Assembly: GCA_963721175.1 (NCBI GenBank) | Contig: CAVRIG010000017.1 | Span: forward strand, 169,952 to 233,951 | Source: Aliishimia sp963721175 | GTDB lineage: Bacteria > Pseudomonadota > Alphaproteobacteria > Rhodobacterales > Rhodobacteraceae | Direction of reading: 5' to 3' | Length of the DNA stretch: 64,000 nucleotides | In this document: in pieces, positions 31,144 through 39,909 of the stretch | Layout of the letters: the number at the start of each line of letters is the position of its first letter | Position numbering within the stretch: position 1 is the stretch's first letter | Translations under genes and position numbers: made by a program | The notes under the pieces: generated by a model | What the model saw: the letters and a program-made list of their open reading frames with translations, nothing else | Database searches by the model: none | What the model was told of the DNA's origin: nothing

Positions 31144-31821
31144 ATGTCTGAGTTTGACTTTCTTGATGCCGCGATATGGGGAACCGTTGACAAGGTCGAG
31201 GGATGGCTCAATTATTCCGCTGCGCATTTCACGTGGAGTTTGATCAAACACCAAGCGGAGTTGCCAGTTTCGGTAATTATTGAATTCGGGATCTATAAAG
31301 CGAAATATCTTTCGCTCATCGCTGCGGCATCAGCTAAATCTCGCAAGAAGATAATTGGATATGATGGTTTCTTTGAAAGCTATGGTAAAGAGATTTCTGT
31401 CGAGCACATCGAGTTCGTTCGTAACATGATGCTCAGCAATGTATCGACCGTGATAGATGCAGCCGGTCGTCTCAAAGTTATCCGTTCCAACACATTAAGG
31501 CTTACAGCCCAAGACCTCTCCAAGAAATCGGTTCTTCGATTTCTTTTGCAAGTGTAGATGCCGGGCACGAGGCGGACGAAGTTGCCCACGATTTAGGTAT
31601 TATATCGTCGGTTCTGACACCCGGTGCGATAATAGCTGCAGATGACGTGTTCAATCCACTTTGCCGGGCGTGATGGAGGGCTTTTGCCGCTTTATGTCAG
31701 CAGACAGGACAATCCTAAGATTGTTCCTTTCGCATATGTTGGAAACAAATTGTTTCTGACCACACCAGACTATCACACCTATTATTTTGACTTGACGGAG
31801 CGTTTTCATCCAAGTCTCTGA
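31144..31821 (+). CDS. Class I methyltransferase-like protein, AT-rich (frameshifted)
   Basis: The reconstructed protein of about 225 residues begins MSEFDFLDAAIWGTVDKVEG. A SAM-binding-type strand and loop (VIIEFGIYKAKYLSLIAAAS), an acidic strand end (KIIGYDGFFESYGKEIS) and IDAAGRLKVIRSN resemble Methyltransf_24-like enzymes that use DGxF segments. The frame changes near 31545 into VDAGHEADEVAHDLGIISS, then LTPGAIIAADDVFNP with a metal-site-like DD. It changes again near 31665 into a tail ending TERFHPSL. Base composition is much lower in GC than the flanks, a sign of transfer. Specific substrate unknown. Confidence 0.6.
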
Positions 31822-32009
31822 CGCTCCCTATGTAGGTGCCACCAAAAAAGTATTGCAGGGCAATATGGACATTGGCTATTCACCAGTTCTTTTCGGACGG
31901 CAAATTGTTCCCTTTGTTGAATAAGCGATGAACTGGTCCGGAACCAGATAGTCCTCGAGCTCCGCAGCGTGGATCGAGGAAAAGGCGACGTTGCGGCGAT
32001 TTCGCTCAT

Positions 32010-33051
32010 TCACGTCAGGTATCCTTCACTATGCAGCCACTCATGAAGAGTATTAGGTCCCACATCAAACGGCCTGGGAAATGCGTTCTGGAGATCAATC
32101 CGCATTCGGTAGAGTTCCCGCACGTTCTTGGGGATCCGGGTGCCATAGGCAAAACTGCCGTAGTGCCAGTAGCGGTCAGGAGACGCAGCTCGGCATTGAG
32201 GAGACCCGGTGCCGGTACCACCACCACAATTCGTAGACTTCGGTATTGTCGCCAGCATACCGCCAAGAAGTCATCGTGTCGCCGATCGGTCCAAGCTTAG
32301 TGAAATGGTAAAAGCGCAGGAGTGCATCATTGATCATCGCCCGCCCCTGATCGTCGATGGCGAGCTTCCGACGATTGAGGTTCCAACTCGCGACATTGTA
32401 GCCGGGATCGCGCAAGATCACCACGCCGTCGAAGAAACACGGCACCAGGTTGCACCATTTCTGATCGACGAAGATCCCGATGTCGAGCCGGTCATGGCAC
32501 CAGTCGTCCAGCCTATCGGTCCACCACTCGGCAAAGCGACGCGCCTCCGGACAGTTCCGCACGGCCAGAAAGCCCAGGTTGAAGATGCCGTAGTCAAGCA
32601 ACGTGATCTCGTTGTCGATGATCGCCTGCGTGTCGGCCCTGGCATCCGGGTCGAGTTGATGCGGCGTCAGGACGATCGACGCGGTGTCAAGGACCTCCTC
32701 GACCGGCGTGACCGGGTTGAAGAGCGCGATGTCCGGATCAAAGTAGAACACCTTCTCGGCATCGGGCTGGTCCATGATGTGCTGCAGCGCCCGTCCCTTG
32801 ACAGCGGTGCAGGCCTCCACAACGTCGTGGCGGAATAGCCAGCCATCCGTTATGTCACCGTAGAGGTCTTCGGCAGTGATCACGTGATCGAAATCCTCGG
32901 CCTGCCAATCAAGTTCGAAGCCCTCCGGCGCCTTGTCGGTCAGAACCGCCCAGATGACCCAATCCGGGTGGTGAAGCCTCAGAGAGGCCGCCAAGACACG
33001 CGCGCGATCGAGGTAGCTGTAGGAAAAGCTCGTGTAGACATGTACCGGCAT
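32010..33051 (-). CDS. Nucleotide-diphospho-sugar transferase-like glycosyltransferase (frameshifted at 3' end)
   Basis: The protein of about 347 residues begins MPVHVYTSFSYSYLDRARVL at 33051, preceded by GGTGAG. The fold is GT-A-like: VYTSFSYSYLDRARVLAAS opens it, and KVFYFDPDIALFNPV carries the DxD-type metal/sugar-nucleotide motif. The segments TLLDYGIFNLGFLAV and FVDQKWCNLVPCFF follow. Near 32200 the frame shifts into RYWHYGSFAYGTRIPKNVRE, ending HEWLHSEGYLT. It starts two bases before the stop of the upstream GT4 gene is cleared (TGAG-ATG), so the pair is translationally coupled. Sugar and acceptor unknown. Confidence 0.7.
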
Positions 33052-33052
33052 C

Positions 33053-34571
33053 TCACCGAACCCCTTCCAGAACAGACAACGAGAGCCGGCTCTTGACGGC
33101 GTTGACAGCAAATGCAGCGCGCTCTTCGCGGAGATTTGCGACCATTTTTTCCACGTCATCACCAGAAAGAAACTCGGTCAAAGCGTCTTCATCCGGCAGA
33201 ACAACGCCGCGCCCCAATTGCTCGACCGTCGATGCGACATTCCCGGAGCCCGCATTGGTAACAAGCCACGCACCGCCCTCCAGTGCCTCATAGGCTGTGA
33301 GCGCGAATGTTTCGGGCCACTCGGGCCAGTGGAGAACCAGATCGATCTCTTCTGCGGCGACGGCGCGTGCCATGGCGTCTGGATTGTCCGCAGTAATCCT
33401 GACCTCGACCTTTCTGCCCTCAGTCCGAGTATCGGAGGCATAGAAGACGATGAATTCGAACCTGGCCTGGAATGCAGGGTCATGCGATAAGTGTTCGAAG
33501 ACCGGCCAACCCTTGTGCCGAACAGGTGTTCCCAGAAAGCCGATCCGGATGCGTCCGAAAGCCGTGGGCTTCAATGGTTGGGCGCGCGGCTCCCAAGTAA
33601 GAGTCAGGTGTGGAACGGTAACGATCTTCTTCGTCCGGAAGGCGGAACTGGTAAGCCACAGGTCCTGAGCGAAAGACGATGGAGACAGGATTGTCGGAGC
33701 AAGCGTCGCGAACAGTTTTTTCATGCGACGTACATGACTTACCCGCTCCTTGCCATACGCACAGATCCTGCAGGCATTCGATGCCACATCGGGTGCGCCA
33801 CAGAATGCAAGATTGTTGCGCTGCAAACGAACGCCAGGACAAATTGTGAAATAGTCGTGCAGCCACACCACGATATTCTTGAAATCAATATGCGTGCCCA
33901 ACTGCGCGACCTGCTCCGGGTTGTGCCCCAACAGCTGATGGATGCTTAGTGATACTCTCGTGCCCGCTTCGACCAGATCTTCAATGGCCGCGATCAGGTC
34001 GGACATACGGCACCCTGCGGCGACTTTGCCATCCAGAACCAGCACCACTGCCGTGTCTTCGTCGTTCTCGGCGGCGAGGCACGGCAACGGCTGCACCGGA
34101 TGAATGTTGAGATAGTGACCTCCCGCATCCCGCGTCAATCGCTCCTCACGAAGCACGCAAACCTGTATACCGCCGGGGATCCTCGTGTAGTTGTCGTGAC
34201 TTGCCGATACGAGCAGCCATCCGCGGCGCACAGGTTCCAAAAGGTTGAGAACCTCCTCTCTGGCAAGAAGCTCCTCGGAAGGCCCCTCCCGCTTCCAGAT
34301 TGCCGTCTGCTCGGACAGCGGCAAGAGCTGTTCCAGCACTTCAAGATGCGGATGCCTGGCTTCCCGTTCATCGGTCAGTTCGGAACTCCGAAAACTTGGC
34401 TTCTAGCCCATCCGGTTCATCCGTCAGTTCGGACTCCGACAATTTGGCTTTTAGCCCATCCGGTTCATCCGCCACTTCAACATGAGTTGGCACGGCCATG
34501 GGTTCGTCCGGTGACGGAGCGGCACACGGGGTTTCAGGCTCCAGCCAGGGCCTGAAGGTCGGCCTTATCAT
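33053..34571 (-). CDS. GT4-type glycosyltransferase with N-terminal extension (one frameshift)
   Basis: Residues in the main frame show a GT-B glycosyltransferase. They include WLHDYFTICPGVRLQRNNLA with cysteines SNACRICAYGKE, then PTILSPSSFAQDLW, FGRIRIGFLGTPVRHKGWP and the donor-binding end LHWPEWPETFALTAYEALEG. The 5' part is in another frame and is joined by removing one base near 34384. This is proved by comparing two copies of an internal 48-base repeat, one of which has an extra A. I use the ATG at 34571 (MIRPTFRPWLEPETPC), but protein-like sequence (RRNRIPRKFLKRVVYKKNG) continues upstream, so an earlier GTG/TTG start is possible. It is likely part of a surface-glycan cargo. Confidence 0.7.
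34374..34470 (-). repeat. 48-bp tandem duplication in the GT4 gene
   Basis: Two adjacent units, 34374-34422 (49 bases) and 34423-34470 (48 bases), are near identical. On the minus strand they encode a 16-residue acidic repeat around LSESELTDEPDGLKAK. The first unit reads TTCGGAACTCCGA where the second reads TTCGGACTCCGA, a single-base insertion that explains the frame break. Confidence 0.85.
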
Positions 34572-34863
34572 TCCGTTCTTCTTGTAGACAACTCGCTTGA
34601 GAAACTTTCTCGGTATACGGTTGCGGCGGAACACGACAACTCGGACCAGCGACCTGGGCTTCGAGTTTGGACGAAAAAATATGGCGTTCCAGTTCAACGC
34701 TTCGGTCCTTGGCTTTGGATATGTCTTCGTGCGGTTGTCGTTTATCGCACGTCCAGCGTATGTTCCAGCGCCGGTTGTAGTGAATGTCTCAATCGAGAAT
34801 TCAATCGTTGCTGATCTGGTTTGCCCGCAAGATCTCGACAAACGACCGCACAACTAAACTTGG

Positions 34864-35801
34864 TCAGCGTAGCCTTTCATCCGGCTTCATGGGCAGCCTC
34901 GAAACCTGCTTGGAAAGCTGCCGATTGATCTCCTCTTTCCTTCCATCGATCTCGGGTGGTTGTTCCCCTGTTTTTGCGGAAACTGCCCAATCTTCGAACT
35001 CCGGTCGCATCACGTCCATAATGACTTTCACGAGCGCGACTTCGTCGTTGCCGTTCGATATGGAAGGAATGGCGGCTTGTTTTTTGGTCCCGTCGAGCAT
35101 GGGTGAAAAAAGCATAAGCGCCGCCTCCCCTGTAGAGGCTCGTCTTCGAGTTGCGCCAGACCACGACGCAATCTGGGCCTACACTACCATCGGAGGTGGA
35201 TTGATGTGCTTTGTACATTAGTCCGGCTAGATGATGAGCAACAGTATTGCCGTTGATACGCTTCCTGTCGTACGCCTTCACCATCCTCAATAGGGGGACG
35301 CTTCCAGTCTTGTCTCTTGAAAAGGGAGGGTGCACCGGAACCTGCCAAGCCAATAGGCACCGTCACTTGCATGGGTGTCAGCGCGCCACCTAAGATATGT
35401 CGTGTGTATCGGTACTTGTAGCCAGCAGGCGTATGAACGAGATTGATAGTGTAGATGCGGGCATCCCCTTGACGAATGCCGGTACGATGAAGCTGTGTTG
35501 ACGCAACGCGAGCGTCGCGGATGCTCTCCATATGTGGTAAAAACTCTCGCTTCATGGCTTCGGACACGACTTGTAGCATCTGCTCCAGTGGATGATGTCT
35601 GCCACGTAGAACATTGCTCACCCACTGCGATGGCTGGCTACCTTGGGCCGTAGCACCGAGCCCCGCATAACCGAGCAATGCAATGCCGTCCGACACCTCA
35701 ATGATGGTGCATTTTACGGCGCTGTCGATTGGTGCTTTTCCGAATGATGACAGACGCCGGTCAGCTGCCAACCAGATTGATCCTTTAGGGTCAGGATGCA
35801 T
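34864..35801 (-). pseudogene. Possible Ntn-hydrolase (proteasome-like) protein, 5' end lost to an IS element, frameshifted
   Basis: The recovered sequence is about 305 residues. Its opening KGSIWLAADRRLSSFGKAPI, followed by KCTIIEVSDGIALLGYAGLG, resembles the first strands of proteasome/HslV-like Ntn hydrolases. The start codon and first four codons lie inside the IS5-type element (35788-35801), so the native N-terminus with any catalytic residue is missing. Slips occur near 35330 (into VKAYDRKRINGNTVAHHLAG) and near 35110 (into KKQAAIPSISNGNDEVALVK); the end is KPDERLR at 34864. Without the IS, the frame would run on from the integrase-like gene. Function is uncertain and the fold call is by eye. 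Confidence 0.45.
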
Positions 35802-36619
35802 TGATTTTCAACGCGCTGCGTGATTCACGGCTCGCAAAACGGAGCGGTGACATGAGCGACCTTTACTGGCTGACTGACGAACAGATGGCCAAGCTTTCCC
35901 CTTTCTTTCCGAAGTCCCACGGCAAACCTCGCGTTGACGATAGGCGTGTGTTGAGCGGGATTATCTTCATCAATCGCAATGGGTTGCGCTGGCGAGACGC
36001 CCCGGAAGCCTACGGGCCGCACAAGACGCTCTACAGCCGGTGGAAGCGTTGGAGCGAGAAAGGCATTTTCGCGCGGATGATGGTCGGCCTGGCTGCCGAA
36101 CACAGCGAGGAAAAGACCGTGATGATCGACGCGACATATTTGAAGGCACACCGCACCGCGACCAGCATGGCCGCAAAAAAGGGGGGCGTGGCCGCCTGAT
36201 CGGTCGCACCAAGGGCGGCATGAACACCAAACTCCATGCCATCTGCGACAGCCAGGGACGCCCTCTCAATCTGTTTGTCACCGCCGGACAGGTCAGTGAC
36301 TACATTGGTGCCCGGGCATTGCTGAGCAGTTTGCCTAATGTCGACTGGTTGCTCGGGGATCGTGGCTATGACGCCGACTGGTTCAGAGAAGCGTTGAAAG
36401 ACAAGGGGATACGCGCCTGCATCCCCGGCAGAAAGCAACGCAAGACCACAGTCAAATACGACAAGCGTCGATACAAACGGCGCAACCGCATCGAGATCAT
36501 GTTCGGCAGGCTCAAGGACTGGCGGCGTGTGGCAACACGATATGATCGCTGTCCCAAGGTCTTCCTCTCAGCCATCGCCCTCGCAGCAGTCGTCATCTAC
36601 TGGTTATAAATCCTGACCC
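35788..36619 (+). mobile_element. IS5-family (IS427-type) insertion sequence, apparently intact
   Basis: This 832-base element has perfect terminal inverted repeats GGGTCAGGAT / ATCCTGACCC and is flanked by a TA duplication at 35786-35787 and 36620-36621. It differs in sequence from the IS at 6.5 kb. It separates an integrase-like gene from the Ntn-hydrolase-like gene. Confidence 0.9.
35852..36609 (+). CDS. IS5-family transposase read by -1 frameshift (orfA-orfB)
   Basis: OrfA runs from MSDLYWLTDEQMAKLSPFFP to the stop at 36199 and carries the N-terminal DUF4096-type domain (GLRWRDAPEAYGPHKTLYSR) and the first catalytic Asp in TVMIDATYLKAHRT. A run of six A and six G at 36175-36186 is a classic -1 slippery site leading to orfB. 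OrfB carries LIGRTKGGMNTKLHAICDSQ, WLLGDRGYDADWFREAL (second Asp) and RRNRIEIMFGRLKDWRRVA with the catalytic Glu, ending VVIYWL. Apart from the slippery site there are no lesions, so the transposase looks functional. Confidence 0.88.
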
Positions 36620-37181
36620 TAGCGGTCTTGGTCGGAACGCTGTTTACCTCGTCCAGCTTGAGTGTGTCGAACTCCATGACGTGAGCGAGGGCACGCGAGC
36701 CGTATTCTGCGTACCCCTTTTGCAACTCGGCAAGCAGCAACTCACGCTCCCTTCCTTCCGGTACTGGGGATATGCCACGAGCCTCGCAGAACGCCCTCAG
36801 GAGGCCTGTATCGTCGATTTCACGGGACAGCGTTGCGAAGTCCTCGGGGTCGGCGTCATCGAGCCACTGAGCGGTTCTCAGGGCCGACAGGGCCATGCCT
36901 TCTGGCAGGCCGTCTTCGGCTCTCTTTTCGCGGAAGGCCGCGAGCATCTGGTTGAAGTGAGCGCGGACATGCGCGCGCATTTCGTCATATCTCATTCTGA
37001 GAACCCTCGGTTGCGCGAACATCGACTGTGCAACCGCCGCGAGCAGCCTTGAGAGATTTGCGGCGATCCGGGGCTCGCGAGTACCAAGAGAAACCTTGAG
37101 ATGCCGTTTACCCGCGCCTTGATGACAGGCTGCTGGAAGGGGATAGCGGAAGTAGAAAATTCCATGTGTGGAGGTCGTCAT
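36597..37181 (-). pseudogene. Integrase-like protein, N-terminal (DUF6538-type) part, cut by IS
   Basis: MTTSTHGIFYFRYPLPAACH opens a DUF6538-type domain found at the N-terminus of many island integrases (KRHLKVSLGTREPRIAANLS). A helical region follows, including MRYDEMRAHVRAHFNQML. The catalytic tyrosine-recombinase domain is absent: the gene runs into the IS5-type element at 36619 and stops inside it. Its start codon abuts the IS630 element, whose TA target overlaps the first base of ATG, so its promoter is also lost. Position next to tRNA-Tyr fits an island integrase. Confidence 0.7.
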
Positions 37182-37182
37182 A

Positions 37183-38347
37183 CGAACTCCGTTAGATCAG
37201 TTCGCGGCGACGAGATTGGGCCACCAATGGAAGCCAGCTTGGCTGCGGACGAGATCTCGGTCATTGCCGAGCGCGATGCAGCGTTCGGCGACGACGGCAT
37301 CGAGTTCGGCCAGGGTGTCGAAGTGGCGGTTGACGATCGGCTCGTCGACATGGATCCAGAGCGTCTCGGCCGGCTGAAGCTCGGGGCTGTAGGGTGGCAG
37401 GAGAACGAGGCGGATGCCCTCGGGCACGGCGAGCGGCGCGGTGTGCCAGCCGGCGCCATCGAGCACGAGGATGATGATCCGGTCGGGCCCTGCACCGGCC
37501 TCGCGGGCGAAGAGGGCCAGGGTGTTCTCGAACAGCGCCTTTTCGACACCGGTCGCGAGATACCAGAAGCTCTCGCCGGTCATCGGCGAGACGAAGGCGG
37601 TGACGTAGAGCCATTCGAAGCGGTGGTGGCCGCGAGCGACCGGCCGCTGGCCGCGCGGCGCCCAGACCCGCCGCAGGATCGGCTTCAGCCCGATCCGGTG
37701 TTCGTCGGTGGCGAAGACCTCGATTATCGCGCCGGGATGGCGCTCCGCCTCCTCGGTGACGGCTTCGGCGAGGTTTTTTTAAACGCCTCCTGTTCCTCTG
37801 GCGTCGCCGCCCGCGCATGTTGCGGCCGCGGGCGCTGGATCGTCCAGCCGATGGCGCGCAGCGCCTCCCAGCCGCGCTGCTCGGCGACCGCGGCCAGCCC
37901 GAGCTCGGCTGCGATCACCGTCGCGACTTTCTTCGCCGTCCACACCCCGCCGTCGTCGGGCGGGGTCTTCACCCGCTCGCGCAGCATCGCAAGGATCTCC
38001 GGCGTCAGGATCTTCGGCTTGGCACCGTTGCCCCGGCGCCGGTCGCCGAGGCTCGACGGCCCGAAGCGGTTGTAGCGCACCACAAGTTCCTCGACCCAGC
38101 GCCGCACGAAGCCGGTCAGGCGCGCCACCTCGGCGCAACTCCGCCCCTCCGCCAGCAGCCAGATCACCTGGTAGTGCCGTGCCAGCGTCACATCCTTGCT
38201 CTCCCGCCAGCCCGCCTGGAGTTCGGTGACGCCGAGATGATCCGCAACCTGCACCATGCCTGCCCCCTCTTGTTGCTGGGCAGGAGATTAGCGCTTTCGA
38301 GTCCCTCTGTGAATCCTTGCTGCAACGAGTCAATCAGCCGGAGTCCG
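37183..38347 (-). mobile_element. IS630-family insertion sequence
   Basis: This 1,165-base element has imperfect inverted ends (CGAACTCCG at 37183 and CGGAGTCCG ending at 38347) and TA on both sides (37181-37182 and 38348-38349). It lies between the integrase-like gene and tRNA-Tyr. Confidence 0.8.
37197..38257 (-). CDS. IS630-family transposase, two frames joined at an A7 run
   Basis: The first frame begins MVQVADHLGVTELQAGWRES, with a helix-turn-helix (GRSCAEVARLTGFVRRWVEE) and a winged-helix linker. At 37774-37780 the coding strand has seven A residues (TTT AAA AAA A). A -1 slip there continues into NLAEAVTEEAERHPG. It then runs through the DDE core VFATDEHRIGLKPILRRVW (first Asp), IIILVLDGAGWHTAPLAVPE (second Asp) and LLPPYSPELQPAETLWIHVD (Glu), ending WWPNLVAAN. 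All catalytic acids are present. The homopolymer fits programmed -1 frameshifting, as described for some IS630 members, but a sequencing indel cannot be excluded. Confidence 0.85.
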
Positions 38348-38435
38348 TATTAGATAGCTTGCGAGGCGCATGATGTGTCCCACCATTGTGGCCCACTAGC
38401 GGTTTTTGCAGCCTAACTCGCTGGTTTTGAATGGA

Positions 38436-38453
38436 ATGGTGGGCGACCCTGGA
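38436..38453. repeat. Proximal attachment-site repeat within tRNA-Tyr
   Basis: These 18 bases are identical to 27486-27503. They cover the CCA end and the adjacent acceptor and T-stem strand of tRNA-Tyr, so the tRNA gene stayed intact after integration. Confidence 0.8.
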
Positions 38454-38520
38454 ATCGAACCAGGCGTGCGTCTCCGCGAGGGAGTTACAGTCCCCTGCCA
38501 CACCTTGCGGCCTGTCGCCC
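38437..38520 (-). tRNA. tRNA-Tyr (anticodon GTA)
   Basis: The minus strand folds as a class II tRNA of 84 bases. The acceptor GGGCGAC pairs with GTCGCCC and is followed by A and an encoded CCA. The anticodon loop CTGTAA carries GTA, the variable arm is long (around CTCGCGGAGACGC) as in bacterial tRNA-Tyr, and the T-arm is CCTGG-TTCGATT-CCAGG. It is the integration site of the 27.5-38.5 kb island. Confidence 0.95.
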
Positions 38521-38607
38521 ACGCGCCAAAGCCGCTGGCCTTGGCGTGGCCGGACGATTACAAGCGCGCCTCAGGGGCGTCAACCTCAAAATCGGGCGGG
38601 TCGGAAC

Positions 38608-39387
38608 GTGGTACAAAAACCGAAATGGGTGGTCGAAAAGGAGCGTTCGAAGAAGTCTGTCACGCGGGAAACGGTGTGGCTTTTCGGGTTGCACGCCGTG
38701 CGCGACGCGCTGTTGAACCCGGCCCGCGAGAAGCTACGGCTGGTGGTGACGCGCAACGCGTTCGACCGGCTGGGTGGCGCGGCCGATCAGACGGGACTCG
38801 CCCCCGAAATCTCGGACGCGAGAAAGTTCGCAGCCCCCCTCGATCCGGGTTCGGTGCACCAGGGTGCTGCGCTCGAGGTGCGGCCGCTGGACTGGGGACC
38901 GCTGGTGGACCTCGTGATCGGTGCGCCGGTTCCGCGTGTGGTCCTGCTCGACCGTGTCACGGATCCGCACAATGTGGGAGCCATCCTGCGCTCGGCCGAG
39001 GTGCTGGGGGCCCAGGCCGTGATCGCGCCGCGCCATCATGCCGCGCCGGAAACGGGCGCGCTCGCGAAATCCGCCTCCGGCGCGCTCGAGCGGCAGCCTT
39101 ACGTCCGGGTGCCGAACCTCGCCAGATGCATGCAGGACCTCCGCGGCATGGGGTTTCTCATTCTGGGGCTCGATGGCGCGGCGCCGCAAACGATCGAGGC
39201 CTGCTTGGCTGGCGACAAGGCGCGGCCGGTGGCGCTCGTCCTGGGTGCGGAAGGTCCCGGCCTTCGCGAGCGGACGCGCGAGACATGCGATGCGCTGGTG
39301 CGGATCGACGCGGCCGGGCATTTCGGGTCGCTCAACGTCTCCAACGCGGCGGCGATTGCCCTATATGCATCAATGACGCACACATGA
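38608..39387 (+). CDS. rlmB: 23S rRNA 2'-O-methyltransferase, TrmH/SpoU family
   Basis: This is a SPOUT-fold rRNA ribose methyltransferase, probably acting on G2251 of 23S rRNA. From the GTG at 38608 it is 259 residues, with KPKWVVEKERSKKSVTRETV in front of the substrate-binding domain start WLFGLHAVRDALLNPAREKL. The SPOUT core shows VVLLDRVTDPHNVGAILRSA (motif 1), VALVLGAEGPGLRERTRETC (motif 2) and FGSLNVSNAAAIALYA (motif 3). The open frame extends upstream through the tRNA, but homologues of this type begin near KPKW, so GTG is the best start. It diverges from tRNA-Tyr. Seven bases separate it from the small zinc-ribbon gene. Confidence 0.9.
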   Translation: MVQKPKWVVEKERSKKSVTRETVWLFGLHAVRDALLNPAREKLRLVVTRNAFDRLGGAADQTGLAPEISDARKFAAPLDPGSVHQGAALEVRPLDWGPLVDLVIGAPVPRVVLLDRVTDPHNVGAILRSAEVLGAQAVIAPRHHAAPETGALAKSASGALERQPYVRVPNLARCMQDLRGMGFLILGLDGAAPQTIEACLAGDKARPVALVLGAEGPGLRERTRETCDALVRIDAAGHFGSLNVSNAAAIALYASMTHT

Positions 39388-39394
39388 GGCCGCT

Positions 39395-39691
39395 TTGGGG
39401 TATCCACAAAAGATCGTCACTTGCTGCTATTGCGGAACGCGCGCGGCCTTGGTTTTGAGGGGAAAGACGCGGCACGAACTGAGCTGTTCGAGCTGCGGCG
39501 CGCCGCTTCATGATCTGAAGATGCTTCCGACGCAGAGAATGGGCTCGCGCGAGGTGTTCGGTCAGGGCAGGCCGCATCCCGCGCGTCCGCAGCGCCCCGT
39601 GACTACCGGGAAGCTACGGCGCAAGAAACGGAAATTCATGAAGAAGCTGCTCGGAGAAGCCTTCGACATTCTCGAAGATATCTTAGATTGA
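39395..39691 (+). CDS. Small zinc-ribbon protein
   Basis: This 98-residue protein has a TTG start at 39395, seven bases after rlmB. Two CxxC pairs (CCYCGTRA and CSSCGAPLHDLKMLP) make a zinc ribbon in the N-terminal third. A basic linker (GKLRRKKRKFMKKL) is followed by a short amphipathic C-terminal helix GEAFDILEDILD. Similar short proteins are common near rlmB in relatives, with no assigned function. Co-transcription with rlmB is likely. Confidence 0.7.
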   Translation: MGYPQKIVTCCYCGTRAALVLRGKTRHELSCSSCGAPLHDLKMLPTQRMGSREVFGQGRPHPARPQRPVTTGKLRRKKRKFMKKLLGEAFDILEDILD

Positions 39692-39713
39692 GCCGTGCCG
39701 CGCAGCAGGCCCT

Positions 39714-39870
39714 GTTGACGGTCAGTTCACAGTTTCGGGACATTCTCTTAAACAACCTCAGGTGAACTCTTACCTTAATTTCAGATCGCGGGTCCGGAAC
39801 ACCCGTGATCATTTCACTGTCCCTCGTTCCGTGACTGCGCTCCTGGGCTTGCCCTGGGAGCGCTTTTTTT
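39714..39870 (+). ncRNA. Possible structured RNA or attenuator leader
   Basis: This gene-free stretch starts with TTGACG (39714-39719), and GACATT lies about 18 bases further on, a possible promoter. It contains an almost perfect 10-base-pair hairpin (GATCGCGGGT, loop CCGGAAC, ACCCGTGATC at 39784-39810) and ends in a strong intrinsic terminator. A promoter, hairpin and terminator with no reading frame suggest a small RNA. Alternatively it is a regulated leader of the CoA-binding protein gene 40 bases downstream. Prediction is by eye. Confidence 0.4.
39837..39870 (+). terminator. Intrinsic terminator
   Basis: GCGCTCC pairs with GGGAGCGC around a short loop, followed directly by seven T residues (39864-39870). 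It is one of the clearest rho-independent terminators in the window. It lies upstream of, not after, the CoA-binding protein gene. Confidence 0.85.
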
Positions 39871-39909
39871 GCAAGCGTCCGCGCGGGTCACAGCCGGGAG
39901 CAAGGCAGC

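Larger units (their letters stand above)
27486..38453. mobile_element. Approximately 11-kb genomic island inserted at tRNA-Tyr
   Basis: The segment between the two 18-base repeats lies on the 3' side of tRNA-Tyr, as expected for integration into the tRNA end. A DUF6538-type integrase-like gene (36597-37181) is close to the tRNA border. Cargo is three methyltransferase genes, two glycosyltransferases and a possible Ntn-hydrolase, plus one IS5-type and two IS630-type elements. Parts (for example 31.1-31.8 kb) are visibly more AT-rich than the surrounding genome. The integrase is broken, so the island is probably immobile now. Confidence 0.75.

Noticed and set aside
34597..34857. Small plus-strand frame beside the GT4 gene
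   Set aside because: It opposes the probable N-terminal extension of the glycosyltransferase and has no supporting features.
38485..38694. Minus-strand frame upstream of tRNA-Tyr
   Set aside because: It runs through the tRNA gene and the rlmB leader; composition is unlike protein.
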